A DNA stretch of 64,000 bases from Kryptolebias marmoratus (GCF_001649575.2 NC_051430.1:12051232-12115231); one strand, 5' to 3'. Positions 1-13,967 are shown, counted from the first letter of the stretch. Notes: generated from the letters alone by a model not told the origin. A program made the numbers and translations.

Positions 1-1629
1 AGAGCTCAAGGTCCTAAAGTGTTTTCACACCGCTTAAGCCTCAATGCAGAAAATATTGCATAAATATCTAATATTGTGCAACGCTGTCTTAGCACTTTTT
101 GTTTCCAGAGAAAGCTCACGGGCTAATGACATTTTTATTAATGTATTATTGAATAAAACCACAATACGCTCCTCGTTCTGGAGTTCATGCATATCCTATG
201 ATTCACTAACGTTCACATTATAAGAAAACTCGGTGAAATGTCTTTATGTTTCTCCTTCAACCTGAAGGAAAATGTTCAGCTCCCTCAATAAAGCAACAAA
301 ACATTTACAGGAAGGGGAAAACATTAAAGAATAATAAAAATTGTGTTGTGTTTTTGGAAGCCATGTCATGCTAAAGGAGTTAAAGCAATAAAAGCTGTCA
401 AAATGTGCAATTTTTCAAAGTTTTTCATTTGAACTTTTTGCATATGTGAATAATTTATGATTAAAAGACAAAACAAAAAACAACAAATACTAAATACGCA
501 TCATTAACTACCAAATGTTAACTGCATATATTGTAATAAATAAGCAAAATCAGCAAAGTCATGTTTTGTTGCCAACAATTACAGGTTGTTTGTTTACATT
601 TGAACATGGACAAGTTCACTTCGGACTGTCTCTGCTCGACTGATATCGAGTTGGTAAAATAATCTCTGGATGTAAACAGAAGGAGAGTCATTCTGGGGGA
701 GAAGATTGTGTAAAATCAAAAGTTGGAGCTGCGATTATCTGCAAATGAGTTGTGCAGAGATAATCTAAACTCTAACGGGAAAATTTCCTTAACTGATCTT
801 ATATTTGCTGGTTTCTAACACCATTTTTACAAAAGCACTGATGTGTTTGAGTTAATTTAACCCAAAAACAGTTTTACATATTCAAAGACATGCATTACAG
901 CTTCACTGGCAGTGCTTAAAAATGCTGTAATAAGTGTAATAATGAGCTGAAATGTGATATAATTATTAGTTCAACAGATTAACAGAACTGAATCGATATT
1001 TTGGTTTATATGAATTTCCACAAAACTAAAGGTATTAAATTCATTCATGTAGGATGAAACGATTCTGTCAGGCTGTTTTTGTTAAAGTCCCATTCTGTAA
1101 AATATCTTTTGTTCAGCTATTTTTTGTTTTGGCGCAATGAGCAAATCATTCCAAATTTTATGTATGTTTTCATACTGCTGTTTTAATATTGTTCCTTCTA
1201 CTTATTTGCACCACTTCTTGAGTCGCCATTGCTTTTATTTTGAGTTTCCTAAAAGGTCTTCCAGGAACATGTGCATTAGCACTTTTGCAACAAGAACTGC
1301 TTTTTTTTTTGTCATCTTGTCTATCCGTCCCTGATAAATAAACCTGAATGAATGAAAAGTGCCTCCTGTATCTTTCCTGCATCATTTTTTTTTTTTTTTG
1401 TAGTTTAAGGCTGCGATTTTCTGATTCTGGACCCATCGTCACGCATGTTTTAGATGTTTCCCTGCTTCAATCTGATTTAAATTAATTGCTAATTAACAAG
1501 CTTGTGCTGAACCTGAGGATTTGTTGTGAAGCTAATTCAATTATCTGAATCAGGTATGAGGAAGCAGGGAAACATCTAAGACATGCAGAACAGTAGATTC
1601 TGAGGAACAGATTTAAAAATCGCACTGGT
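1..1629. other. AT-rich gene-free interval
   Basis: No exon or named repeat was recognised. Only short A/T runs (for example 1387-1400). Confidence 0.4.
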
Positions 1630-2625
1630 TTAAAGAGATATTATGGACATTTTTAAAATAGCAGTTATATAAAAAGGTTATAAACAATTATCTTACCTCT
1701 TGCAGGTAGCTAGATCCTTGAACCTCAGTTTGGAGAGATAAACCTTGTGTTCGAAAGGACTAAAGAGCGAGCAGCTGGTCTAAAAGGGTTTCTGCAGTCT
1801 TGAAGCAATGGCAATCTCAAACATTTCATGGCAATTTGTGCAAGCGCTATTTTATAAACCTTCACATCAATGTAAACTTTGCATTACATGGTTATTTTTA
1901 CACAGATAGGCTGTCTACGGTTGTTTGTCGGCACAAATAGCAAAAGCAGCACTTTCAGTGCAGCCTGTGGCCACTTCTGGCCGAAATGCCATGTTTGTGC
2001 TAAAATAACAGTTTCGTAATACAAAACCGACAACACCAGAAGAGTTTAAATAGTAGCATTTGCATGAACCGATGTGAAATTTTAAAAAGAAAGAAAGAAT
2101 ATAGACCATTGCCCTCAGGCTGCACTAAAGGTATCACAAATAACCACAGAACTCCATGTGTGGCACATCTCTGTATCCTCACTGACCAATATCATGAGGC
2201 CTATGAACTGAAATTAGCTGATTTAATAATTAAAAAAAGGTAAACTACTCTACTTTTTACGTTGCAGGTCATAAAGCAGGTAAATAATCATGCAATGAGG
2301 AGCTGACTGGGATTCGAAGCTCTATAAAATAGCGGTCACATGAACCACAATGAAATTTTGAGATCTGAGTTGTTTTAAAATGACAGCGATCTCCTTTGGT
2401 CTTGGCTGCATTCAGACTAACTGGTTAGTCGACATAAAGCTGACAACAGGAATAGTCTGGGATAGTTTGTTTGTTTGTTTACCGAAAAACAACAGGTTAC
2501 TACGCAAAAATGACCAAAAAAAAGGTCATTCAAAGAGCTACCGTCAACAGGTAAGATATTGACTGTTCCCAACCTTTCCATCAAACCCCACTTCACAATT
2601 TCTGAATGTTCTGTTACAGTAACAA
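1630..2625. mobile_element. MITE-like element with long terminal inverted repeats (copy 1)
   Basis: The left end (about 1632-1725) and the reverse complement of the right end (about 2530-2628) share an ordered series of motifs, including ATCTTACCT followed by GGTAGCT, as expected of long terminal inverted repeats. Its interior (1795-1900 and 2385-2425) resembles the interior of the element at 58002-58599, for instance TCAAACATTTCAT and CTCCTTTGGTCTTGG. It carries no transposase. Borders are approximate. Confidence 0.6.
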
Positions 2626-2629
2626 GCAG

Positions 2630-5600
2630 CCCAGTGAAAAGGAGAACAGCTCCTGGCTTTTTTTTTTTTGCTCCAAAGTTTTCAAGTAGTCTCCTAAATG
2701 GCATAGCCATTTTATAAAAGCAACAAATCTTTATGAAATTCTGACACTGATTTTTTTTTTTGTATTAATAAATGACGAGAAAATGAACTTTCACCGAGGC
2801 CTGTCTGTGACTCAAGATGTAGAAACACAAACATCCCCTCGCAGAGGAGAATATACTCACTCTATATATGAAAAAAATAAACTCAAGGTTTCTTCATTTA
2901 CTCAGCCTCGTTTACTGTACTTCTACAGAAAATACAGACATTTTCCTGGTTATCATATATCCACAGATTTATAACTCTTCAGTCGCACCCACACACATCT
3001 TTGGCTGGAGGAGTTAAATCCTGTTTTCCTTTTACATGAGCATGTGAGCGTCGTCATTGTGTGCATGTTAGCATTAAATTTAGCTTTAACAAGCTCCACT
3101 GTAAATTGAAATTGCAATTGCAGCCGGAGTTTGTGACTAACAATGATTTATTGCATGAACATTAAAAAAAAAAAAAAAAGACAGCAAAGCAATGTGAAAA
3201 CTGGTGCAAGCTGTTCCTGCTCTCCGGTGTTTTCAACAGACCGAACACAGAGCAGGCACTGTGACTGTGAGACCTTTCTCTCTCTCACACACACACACAC
3301 ACGCACACACACGCACACACACACACGCACACACACCACAACCATCAGCACCAGATTTATGAAAAGAAGGCCGTCTATTCAGACACAGCTGATGAGAAAG
3401 CACACAAGCACTGCATCAGCATGTTTGTCAATTATTGCAATGATGTACCTCCAGAACTCACACACACACACACACACACACATTCCATCACTTTAAAGCT
3501 TCAGATTTCTTCTATTCAACTCTGGTAATTGTGAAATTTTATTAAATTGAATGTGAGATCACAGCAGTCACAGGGAGCCAATTAAGAGAGGGCAGATAAG
3601 CTTTGTGGAAATATTACAGGACATTATACTAATGATATTTGAATTTGCGGGGGGCAGAAAGCCTCCTTTGAATCAGTGATTAGGAGGCTACAATGTATGC
3701 CTCCCACACACACTTTAAGGAGCAAAACAGCACAGTACAAGGGATTTAGATGTGTCCACCTACTCAGTGAATCTCATAAAACGGTCATTAAACAAACCAA
3801 GGTGCACAGTTTCATGCACTCACACAGAGTAAATAACATCTGTGAAGGCTGGAAATTAAACTGCAAAGAAGCTGAAATTACATAACATGCTGTCTTTGTG
3901 CTGGGTTGTTGTTTATGTTGTTTTTGTTTTTTTTTTCCCTCCTTCCAAACCAAGGAGACCACCAAAGCCACGGCAAATTACATTGGAGAAAAGGAAAAAT
4001 ATGCCTCTTTTCATCAGTGTCCTCCATCGCAAATCTCAGAAGTGCACTAAAGTGAGCTCAAAGCACAGCTGTAAGAAAGCCTTGATAAAAAAGGAAAAAA
4101 AAAAGAGAAAAAAACACCACCAAGCCAGGAATTTCTCCTTTTCTCTTCATGTTGCCTTTCCAGTAAATAAATGACTAAACATTTATCTATCCAGTGCAAG
4201 CCCATCCAAGACACAGAATTATTTAAATCTTAACAACCATCCTGCTCCTGATGAAAGCATAATTGATGAGCTGTCAAAGGTATGAAACAGAATTTGGGAT
4301 TAGAAGTTTCCAGCCACACATCATTTAAAGGTCCCGCTTCGCTCCTCAACAGTGTGGCACAGAGTCAATTTGCAAATATCCACCGGATCAGGTGTTTTAT
4401 TTCAACAGGGCCAGAGTTTTATTTCAATTGGCCAAAATAAATGGGTCACTGACACATCGTCAGCTGGGTGACTGCTGAGATTTGTGCCCCATTTGTTTTG
4501 AAGTTTGAAATTCACGTCTTGTCTCTTGGCCCCTGTTTGCTCTCAGAGATGAGCTGCAAAGCTTAAAGAACTGCTGGGGGCACCAGAAGTGCAGCTGGAA
4601 GTGTGCGGCGAGGTGAGGGATCACAATAGCGGCTCTTTCTCAAGACAATCTTTTCACTGAGAACGAGTCTTGTGTTAATAAAATCCAATCTTCTCGGTGG
4701 CAAATGTGAAACTCAGAGTTGTAAACGAGAAGCTGCCCTGAATCAATCCTTTATTTTTGGATCTGGCTGCACTTAAGCGTGACTTGAAGGGAGGAAAGAT
4801 TGGACTGGTGGCTCCAAGTCATAAAGTACTTTTTCTGTATTTGCATTAACATTTGTGTTTCTTATAACAAGAAAGCTCCATCAGTCCAGAATGCCAGCTT
4901 TTCCTCCCTAATTATGAGCTCATTAAGCCATAAAGGCATTTTTTCGAGCTTGGATCTGATCCTCTCATTTCCCGATCTTGTGTTATTAATTTTCCTCACT
5001 TTTCGCCGTGTGTAGCGGCGTCCTGCGGGTTCATGACACACAATGCTCAATTAGGATCACACTGTGTGCTGTTACACTGAGAGGACCTCGGGACAAGGCA
5101 AGCATCATTACCGTACTCTTCAAGCCAATGAGTCACGCTCGCACACAAAGAGAGCTGCTGTCAAATGAGCTCCGAGAAAGGAGCAGCGCCAAGGTGTGAG
5201 GACGCAGGAGACGGAGTTTGACCATTGGTGGTGCAACACAGGGGAATGTTTCCATGCTCTTAATCCTGTAGGGAATCAGTTTAGTTGTTTCCTGAAGTGG
5301 GTTGTGAAACATCAAGTGGGGGGCTTAGAAATCCAAATCAACAATCAAAAGGATTGCCAATAGCATATTTGGCCTTAACTGTTACAGACAGATGAAAATA
5401 AAATTCCTAAGTAATAAAAAATAATATGATAGTTGGCAAGACTCTTTGTTAAATGGCTTTTAATAAATGTTTGTATACGTCCACCAGCAATAATTGGGGT
5501 CACAATTCTGTGTGACTTTTACTTTAAAGGTCAAAAGCTGAAAAGATTGACAACCACTGATTTAAACCATAACAGAGGCATAATGGTCCGAAGCCCTTAA

Positions 5601-7085
5601 TCTAATTAGATGAGGTGAATAGAAGAAAAGCTTTTATTTTGAAGCTTCTCACCTTTTATTAAAATGACTCAAAATTATGACTTCAGAGGCAGAAAGGTGC
5701 TAAAGCCAGGTTTTATCAGGGTGAGAAATTGGTGTTAATTAAGAAGATCAAATTTCTAAATAGATTTTTGTGTGTGTGTGTATGTGTGTGTGTTATGTCA
5801 AACCACTTTATTTTCCTCAAAAGAGAGCCCGGATTCATTAGCCAGACCACCAGCTGCCCTCACATCTCCACACTACATGCAGGCAGCAAAGCAGCCAGAG
5901 CAGATGCTGTTCTCCAGCTTGTAGCACTAATGGACTGGTGCAATGTCACAAGCAGAGAAAATAACATTTACATAATTAACCTTTTAGCAATAATGCTAAT
6001 TAAAACTCCCCCACCCCACCCGTCCCCAAAATAGATCTTTGTTTACAGCTGAGGTTGTTTTGGTTCCTGCGGAGTTGGGATTTGGGATCTCTCGCCGCTG
6101 TGACTCCTGGAACTTTTTCTAATAAAATAATGATGGGACTTTGAGGTGAATTTTGGTGAAACAACTTGACAAGCCAAGGGTGTAATAAAGCCCCAGTGAT
6201 GCTGTGGCACCAGATAATCTCGTGTCATGATGAAATATTCATGAGAGAGAGAGAGAGAGAGAGAGAGATGTTATTTAGGGCCAGAGCTGCTGTGGGTGTG
6301 TTAAACAGGTGCATGGTGGCTTCATAATATGTGACTGAAATGATGTGAACTGTAATCACTGACAGGGAGTGGATGGAAATCAGATGTCATGCAGCAGCGG
6401 GTTGGATGAAGCGTATAATTAGACAGGGGACACTATTTCTCTCATAGTAGCGTGACTCCCTGGGCGTTACCTGTCCATCGCAGGTGAGATTTGGCGAACT
6501 TGCTTAACATTTGGTGTGAGAAAAAGAGAAACCCCAGGTAAACACCTCAGGACCTAAAGGGCAAACAGGCAGCTCGTTTGAAAGTGTCCTTACCTCCCCA
6601 AAGTAATGCCATCAACCGAAGTACCAGGATGTGCAACATGTTTCCTTTAAGCAGTCAGAAAAACAAGAACTCCCCCTCGGAATTGGTATGCAGGTCGAAA
6701 TGTCTTAGTCTGAGGAGGAAAAGCCCACATCCAGCATCAATAACAAAAAACAAAAATGCATGTTTTCTGGGATGAATGTCATGCCTCATCCAGGAATTGG
6801 CGAAGCAGGATTGAAAGCAATTTCACAAGTTTCTAATTGGATTAATTCAGGGATTCAGAAATCGACATGAGGGAACTTGAACGCAGCTTTGCATCACTCT
6901 CCTCAGCATCTTCGCAGACTCTTGGCATGTCCAAAATCACAATGAAATGCATTTTTTCACTGCTATATTCACTGGGAATTCATTTAAATTTATCCAAAAA
7001 TAAAAAAATAAAAATAGAGAGGAGAAAAAAAAGGGGAAAAACTGTCCTGGATCCCCGTCTCTTCAGTTGTCCGGGCTCTCTGTGG
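2630..7085. other. Gene-free interval with simple repeats and unique-looking blocks
   Basis: No exon with supporting family similarity was found. It contains CA-rich microsatellites at about 3286-3336 and 3460-3481, a GT run near 5770-5792 and a GA run at 6242-6268. Blocks around 4320-4560 and 4870-5060 look unique, are not repeat-like, and hold several TAATTA/ATTA homeodomain-type motifs, so conserved non-coding elements are possible but unproven. Confidence 0.4.
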
Positions 7086-7089
7086 ACTC

Positions 7090-7580
7090 CTGAAGTTGGC
7101 TGACGTGACGCGCAGCCAAAGTCCGACACTTTGAGGCGAACGGAGTCTCCTTCCGTCCGGTTTGGCGCATGTTAAGAGCACGAAGAAAGGCAGAAAAAGT
7201 TGCACAGGAGAGCAGAGCACACATCCACATCCGGGTGCACCCCCAGTCGGGAAGTCTTGCGCGCAACTCCAGCAGCGGCGCGCGGCGACACCGAGCCGCC
7301 TTCTCCTGCCACTTCTAATTAGACTGGGGCTCCAAGTGGTTCACGCACTCCGGTTTCCATCCTCCATCCCTGTGTGTTTGTGTGGACAGGGTAGAGGCTG
7401 CGGAGTCTGGATCTTACGCATCGTCCGTCCGTCCAATGCGCGTCGAGAGGGGAGGAGGAGGAGGAGGAGGGGGGGTGGAGGGGGGGAGCGGCGACAACAG
7501 CTGCAAGTGGCGCACCTCGGGAGGCGTCTTCCTCTCCAGGAACATCAAACCCAATGGACAAAGTGCAGGGGAGGGGGGGA
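7090..7580. promoter_or_regulatory. CpG-rich block, possible promoter of an unidentified transcript
   Basis: It is markedly richer in CpG and GC than its flanks (for example GTGACGCGCAGCC, AGCGGCGCGCGGCGAC, CGTCCGTCCGTCC), and includes a G/A-rich run near 7450-7490. Reading frames on both strands across it are low-complexity and match no family I know. It resembles a vertebrate promoter island. In mammals PRRX2 lies beside ASB6, but no homeodomain coding was found in this window, so no gene is assigned. Confidence 0.4.
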
Positions 7581-8024
7581 CACATTACTCATGGAATACT
7601 TTCAGCAGTTTGAATTCACCCAAACAGAATCTGCCTCCCAGAGTTTATTCTCATCCTGCGCGATAATCAGAGCGCGTCTTTTTTTATTTTAACCAATAAG
7701 TCTCACTTTGGAGAAAAGCAGTTTCCAACTAGCATCCTTTTCTTTGTATTTTAGAATGTAAACTTTAAAAAAAAAGTTGTTGAACATGTGCAACCGACCT
7801 GCATGGCTGCGCCACTTGGCAGGCACCAGCGACCCCGTGTGGGACAGGAACTGAGTCTGCGCGCCGGGGGATTGGGGGGGGGGGGCCGACATGGTGACAC
7901 GAGGCTCCGATTGTCAATCCTTCTACGGTTTTTAAAAGCAATACAAGAGGTATTTATCAAAAAATCAGACATGATATTTTATTATTATAAGGAGGAAAAT
8001 GTTTCTGCACGCGCGTGTTCGTGT

Positions 8025-8605
8025 TTGTATGTCTGTTTGCTGGCAAAATATATATAAATATCCTGAATTGTTGAGGAAATTTTAAAGAAACTTGTAAAAC
8101 GTCATCATTGGACGTTCAGCTACAAATGATTACAACCTGATGAAAAGGTGCGCAAAACAGAAAAATGGCTGTAGCTCGGTTAATTTTAAAGATATTGGCC
8201 TAAGGTTTGGTGTGGTTGTAGCTGAGAGTCATCCCCGCATATCCAGAACTCTGACAAACTCTACAAGATCTTTATTTTAATTTTTGACCTTAACTATTTA
8301 TAGTAAACGTTGTTTCTTGGAAAAGTACCCAATAAACCTGGACGGATTTTATTGAAACTTTCAGGAAATAATTGAATGCATCTTTAGATGAGATTAACGT
8401 TTGGAGTCAACAGAATTGAAGATATTGAGCTAGAACTTAATGGGGTAGTAGCTGAGAGTCATCCCCAACAAAAAGTGTATTATTATTTTCGAGGTTTGAC
8501 CAGAATAGCTGCATTCATCATTTCTCTTCATATGGTGATCTCAGCCTGAAACTCTGGCATGGGAGGTGGCGGGTGATATGCATTCTTTGAAGAAATTCTA
8601 GGCCT
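8025..8605 (+). repeat. Modular interspersed repeat, copy 1
   Basis: Member of a family with seven recognisable copies in the window. Diagnostic pieces: a GTTTGCTGGCAAAATAT start, AAAATGGCTGTAGCTC, then TTGGTGTGGTTGTAGCTGAG followed by AGTCATCCCC (present twice here, near 8198-8235 and 8435-8467), and an end at GGGTGATATGCATTC. No protein coding is apparent. The class is unknown to me. Confidence 0.65.
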
Positions 8606-10324
8606 TTAATTATTCCTGTGAAATAGTCATGGCATCAGGCTGCTGGATGGATTCCAGGAAACCTAAAACACTGTAATCTGGTGTTTGATTTAACCAGGAG
8701 TCTTCGACAGAACCAGATGGTGTGTTCGTGGAGGAATAAAGGGAACTCTGTGAACACTTATTACAGAAAAGTCTGTTGATTCTCTCAGAGTTTAATCCTT
8801 CTTTTCTAAAGGATCTTTGTTTGTCTTGCCAGTCCTGGTTTCTACTTGGTTTGTTCTCCTTTGGAATAGGTTTTATCTTTATTTTTCTGTAAAACCTTCA
8901 TTTATTGTAATTTACACAGATCTATTTGTACACCTAAATCAAACCCCTAACTCATTCCTCATGCTTTTATTGAGCTAATGTTTTCAGTTGGTGTGGTTTA
9001 GCGAAGGCTGTCATAGCTAAGAGCCGATCTAAGATCTTTTTGACCAATATTTCACAGTTGCAGACTCTACTATTTCTTCTGATTTGTCTTATGTCTCTCT
9101 GTGGTTTACTTCAAATTCCACTTTTGCTTTTAAGAAGCCCAGCTTTTACCTCCTCTTAAATGTGAGCCATTTGATCCTGGAAAAAAAAAAAAAACTCTCT
9201 TTTTTATATAGCTGCAAAAAGCATTAGAGGTGTGTGTGGGGTGGGGGGGTGTGGGGAAGGGACAAAAGTGTTGATGTGGAGCTGTCATTTCCCAGGCAGT
9301 AATGAAGGACTGGAACATCGCTTACACAAAGGCTGACAGACGTCCAAAGTCCTTCCTTCCACAGACCCACGCTCAGTCAAATCCCACAATACACTGAGGT
9401 CCATTCAGCAAGCTGGAAACCAGAGCCAGCACCAGACAGAACTCAGGTGGATTTAGTTTCATGGTCTGAAGCTGCAAGGCATTAAAAACTGAAACCCACC
9501 CCCACCACCTTCTCGGAGCGGCACATGGTAAGGCCATTTCTCAAACTAAATTATCCGCATATTTGCTGCCGTAAAGGCTCACATCCTTCGCTTTCCTATG
9601 GATGATCAGACATATAATATTTGGATGCAAAGGCTTTGGGCCTTATTTAACAGATGATAGGAGCCAAAAACACAAGTGACTGTCTTTACCAGATGTGCTG
9701 TTCAGATCTGCAGAGCTTTTATGACAGTTCGTAATATTTGGATGCCTGCTAAAAGGCCCCCTTTCTTTGACATTTTGGGGGGAAAAACATCTGGAGGCTC
9801 TTTCATGCCTTAAAAATAGACCCCATGAATGGAAATGCAGAACACGTTCAAGTCCAGGAAACCGCGTAGTCTCCGACTCCTCACTTTGTTCCCTGCATGG
9901 CGGACATTTAACGCAGGGAACAACAAGCAGTAAAATCCAGAGCTGCGCAGATCTTTTTAGGGATGCTTTGTTGCCTCTCATACAATTCTGTCAGAGGGAA
10001 ACCGAGTGGTGAGAGATTAGATCAGCTGTAGGACTGAATGAAACCGTCATGAAGAAATATCTTCAGTGACAAGAAGAAGAAAAAGTCCTGTGACAGATAG
10101 TCTGATCCTCTCGGAGCCCTGATTTGAACATTAAAGAACCAGCTGAGGATTCCATGAAGAGAAAAGGACAACCAAGAACGTCTCAATCCTCAACCTGTCA
10201 GAAAAAAAAAACCTTGAACACTGTACAACGGAGAGCTGAAGCAGCTTAAAGGGCAAACTGTGATTACAAGTATTTTTATCACACACTACGGCAAAGAGGG
10301 AATAATGACTTTGGCCTTTTCTGT
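8606..10324. other. Gene-free interval
   Basis: No supported gene. It contains a poly-A run at 9180-9195 and a GT/G-rich run at 9230-9260. Open frames here are short and lack family similarity. Confidence 0.4.
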
Positions 10325-10985
10325 GTGGATGGGCATATGTCTGTCTAACTGTTAGCAAAATATCTCATGGACCATTGAATGAAACTCTCACACAGTAGTC
10401 ATTGAACGCACATCTACAACTGGTTACCTTTTGGAATCAGTTCAGTTTAAGATGGCCACCACAGCTACGCATTCTTAGCAAACACAAAAATAGCTCCAAT
10501 TCAGTTGGCTTTACAGACATTGAGCTAAAGTTTGGCGTGGTAGTAGCTGAGCATCGTCCCCAACATATACCGTCAACCCTGTCTGACTGTCAGCAAAATA
10601 TCTCAAAAACTACTGGGCAGGTTTTAATGAAACTCTCAGAGAGTAATCATTGGAGGTACATCTGCAGCAGGTTAACTTTTGGGGTCATTCCATTTCAATA
10701 TGGCCAATAATTATGCTACAGCTAATCACTATTAGCCAACACAAAAATGGCTCAAACTTTGATAGTTTTACAGACATTGAGCTAAATTTTCATGAGGTAG
10801 TAGCTGAGATTTATCTCCAACACATACTTTGAGCTCTAAGACATTTTGCGACATCACATGAGATCGTGCATATTTTTTTAATGGCCGTAACTCTGCTCCA
10901 TTCTCATCATAAGATGATCATAGTTTCAATCTCTGGCGCGATGGGCGATATGCATTCCTTCAAGGAATGATACGCTGGATGCATA
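10325..10985 (+). repeat. Modular interspersed repeat, copy 2 (two modules)
   Basis: The internal module of roughly 240-300 bp (ATCTCATGGACCATTG-type start, then AAGATGGCCACC at 10449-10460, then TAGTAGCTGAG) occurs twice in tandem, from about 10325 and 10570. The element ends in the palindrome CATTCCTTCAAGGAATG at 10953-10969. Confidence 0.7.
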
Positions 10986-11699
10986 TATGTATATGTATAT
11001 ATTGTTTTTTTAAATAAATAGTGAGGTCTTTTTTATTTACTTTGTCACCACGAGACCTTCAGTCCAACCCAGGGACACATTCTATACTTTCCTCTTTTTT
11101 CTACATAATGAATCATCCCCTGTGCCTTCTTTTGGGCTGTATCATTCATCTGTGACCTCAAGCAGCCTCAGTAGCCTGTCCTCACCACCCCCACCCCTCA
11201 CACCCTCACATGGCAGAAAGCAGGCCCAAATTCATCACCACCTTTCATTCTCCTCCCCTGGCCTATCTGATCAATGATAGCATTAATAATAACCGCTGCA
11301 GAGTGCCCTGTCGCCCTCTGCGCCTTGCCCACTCACGGTGCCGCGCAGATTACCACTGGCCATCCACAGCCCATTAAAAACTGTGTTTACTTATCAGCCT
11401 CTCTGGGACCATCAGTCAGTTTTCAAGACCGATGCCCAAAGGGGAGGCAAAGGAGTGACCTTCCTGTAGCCCTCAGTGATGTAAGGCAGCAGTCCCACAT
11501 GGTCTGCTCTGTAATTCTCTGCCCAAACTCTGCTGAAGTCAATGTCAGTGCCTTATTATATGATGAAGCAAAACAACTCTGAAAATACAGCAAGGGGATA
11601 TTAGTGCCTCGGCCCCAAATTTACTTAACGGACTCTGTGCAGGATGTGGAAACAGATAAAAGTTTGCAAACGCGTGAGCACGTAAACTTTGATAATGTG
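10986..11699. other. Gene-free, unique-looking block
   Basis: After a short TATATG run, 11080-11600 reads as unique sequence with GATCAATGATAGCATTAATAA and CCATTAAAAACTG motifs and no repeat signature. A conserved non-coding element is possible. The plus-strand frame at 11274-11582 shows no domain and is not called a gene. Confidence 0.35.
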
Positions 11700-12620
11700 T
11701 TGTTCAGTTCAGTTTAATATATGACACCAATTCATAACAAAAGTCATCTCAGGGCACTAGAAAAAAAAATTAACAGATCCAAATCATAAATACAATTTAA
11801 TCCAATAATAACACAATACAGCCCGAATCAGTGTATTGCACAATCCTAGTTTGTAGTTGTCGATCTAAGGAAGACAACAGATTGAGATTAAGAGAAGATT
11901 CAGTGAAATTCTCCGTCCTGATCAAGCACGGAGGCGACAGTTGAAAAGGAACGACTCCCCTTTCACAGGAAGAAACCTCCAGCCGAACCGGGCTCAGGAT
12001 GGGTGGCCATCTGCCTCGACTGCTGAGGGTTGAGAGGACAGGAAAGAGAGACAAACATAAAAGAGTGGGGTCAGGCGTAGTTTCTATGGGCAGGAACACA
12101 GAAAGCACAGGTTAATGGCAGCAGTAAATACATGTACAAATATTTAGAGTAGAAAGATTAAAGACAGCAGCAGAGGAAGGAACTGTGGAGGATTTCTTCC
12201 CCGGCAGTGTAAGCCTATAGCAGCAGAACTAAGGGAGAGCTCAGCAAACCCAAACCAACAATAACTATAGGATTTATCAGAAAGGAAAGTTTTAAGTCTA
12301 GTCTTAAAAGTAGACAGGGTGTCAGCCTCAGGGACAGAAACAGGAAGTTGGTTCAAGAGAGGAGCTGATAGCTGAAAGCTCTGCCTCCCATTTTAGAACC
12401 TCTAGGAACAACGAGTAAACTATCAGAGCTCTGATGCTCAGAAGCACTTTTGGATAAAAAGAAGAAGATGTTTTAAAGAATTCTTTGGACCATCCTGATC
12501 AGAAAGAATTCCAATAGTCCAGCCTAAAACAGATAAATGCATGGAACAGTTTTTCTGCCTCATTTTGGGACAAGATGTTTGTCATTTTAGTGACATTACG
12601 CAGGTGGAAGAAGTGATCAT
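11700..12620. repeat. High-copy fish dispersed repeat, truncated copy
   Basis: Recognised from its characteristic text: AACAGGAAGAAACCTCCAGC-like (11969-11985), CATCTGCCTCGACTGCTG (12008-12025), CCGGCAGTGTAAGCCTATAG (12202-12221) and CAATAGTCCAGCCTA (12512-12526). This unit is widespread in teleost genomes. The class is uncertain and it does not encode protein here. Confidence 0.7.
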
Positions 12621-13967
12621 TTATTATGTGAAATTCCTACATTACTACTTGAAGCCAAATTGATTCTTTTTTTTACGCAAGTAATTACTGCTCCCACCAT
12701 TTGAGCGTTGATGCTTCTGGGTTTGTTTGCCATTCTGTAACTCCTAAAAGGCAAAAGTCACAACGCCTATGAGGAGTAGTGACCGCAGTATCAAAGCTCT
12801 ATACACTTTATATCTGCCTCGAATGTGTTGGCCCGAGCAAAGAGTTTCCTAAAGTCAAACTTGGATTCACCGCGAATGTGCCATTTGACTGACAGTTGAG
12901 CAATCATGATAGCGTAAATGGGACAAGGTGAACTCTCCTCATTCATTCTTTTTTTTTTTTTTTTTTTTGACGCAGACAGTTTTTTTTCTTATCAGCTCGG
13001 ATGTGTCATGGTTTAGGTGTGCTTAACTTCCTCTGACCTTTAAAAGGGCTGATTATTTCCATCCACAATCTTCACTCGGCAATGCGCTGCCGGCACAAAA
13101 GGATATTCCAGACCTGCTGGCCTGATAATAATTCCGGCTCTCGGTGAGGCGGCGAGAGAACCAAAACTGCAGTGGCCCGCCGCTCTATTATCGTTTCACT
13201 TCCTCCCATCTTCACCTTCACTGCCGGCGTCACCTCTCACCTCCAGCGTACAGCTCTTTCAGGAGAGAGAAAGGGGTGTGTATGTGTGTAGGGGGACGGG
13301 GAGAACGTTCCGTGTGTTCTTCCACGTTCTTCAGATTCACGCTAATTAACTTTTCCTTTATGCATCATCCTCCGGGGACGAATTACGCAGCTTTGCACGA
13401 GCCAGAGCACTTCAGCCGCCTAAATCTCCCAGGTGCCTCCCACACGCCTCCTCGGGAAGGGGGGAAATCCAACAGGTCCCAATGTTTCGAGGATTTTTAT
13501 TCCACTTGTGGTAATCTCGTAATCAGAGGTTCGAGGGGGCCGCATCTATCACCCAGGGAACAAATAAAAGTCTTATTGGGCCCCTGCTTCCTTTCACCTC
13601 AGGAGGAAATGTGAAGCAGATAAATAATGGCCTTGTTTCAGGAGAGGCTCAGTCTGTTGCCAACGATTTGTGGGCAACAAAGTAATTTTGATACTGTTCT
13701 TTGTATTGATAGATGAGGCCAAAATTTAATATAGAGCCAATTTACTGGTATGGGGGTATGGAGGAATGGAACTGCTGTTATCTTCCCTCTTTTTTCTCCT
13801 CTTTGCCACGATTTCTCCAATCCAGCTGAAAATTAGACGTCAGGGAAAGGACAAACAACACAAAAGGTAATATTTTTGACAGAGCCCTCTTATTAACTAC
13901 CACCATTCCTCCTTAATACCTTTCATTCGGATAGGGGATCACCCACAATGCTGAGAAAGGGCCCGGA

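Noticed and set aside
3143..3496. Thr-His-rich plus frame
   Set aside because: A translation of CA microsatellites.
7162..7692. 176-codon plus frame in the CpG-rich block
   Set aside because: Arg/Gly low-complexity, no domain. More likely promoter or 5' UTR than coding.
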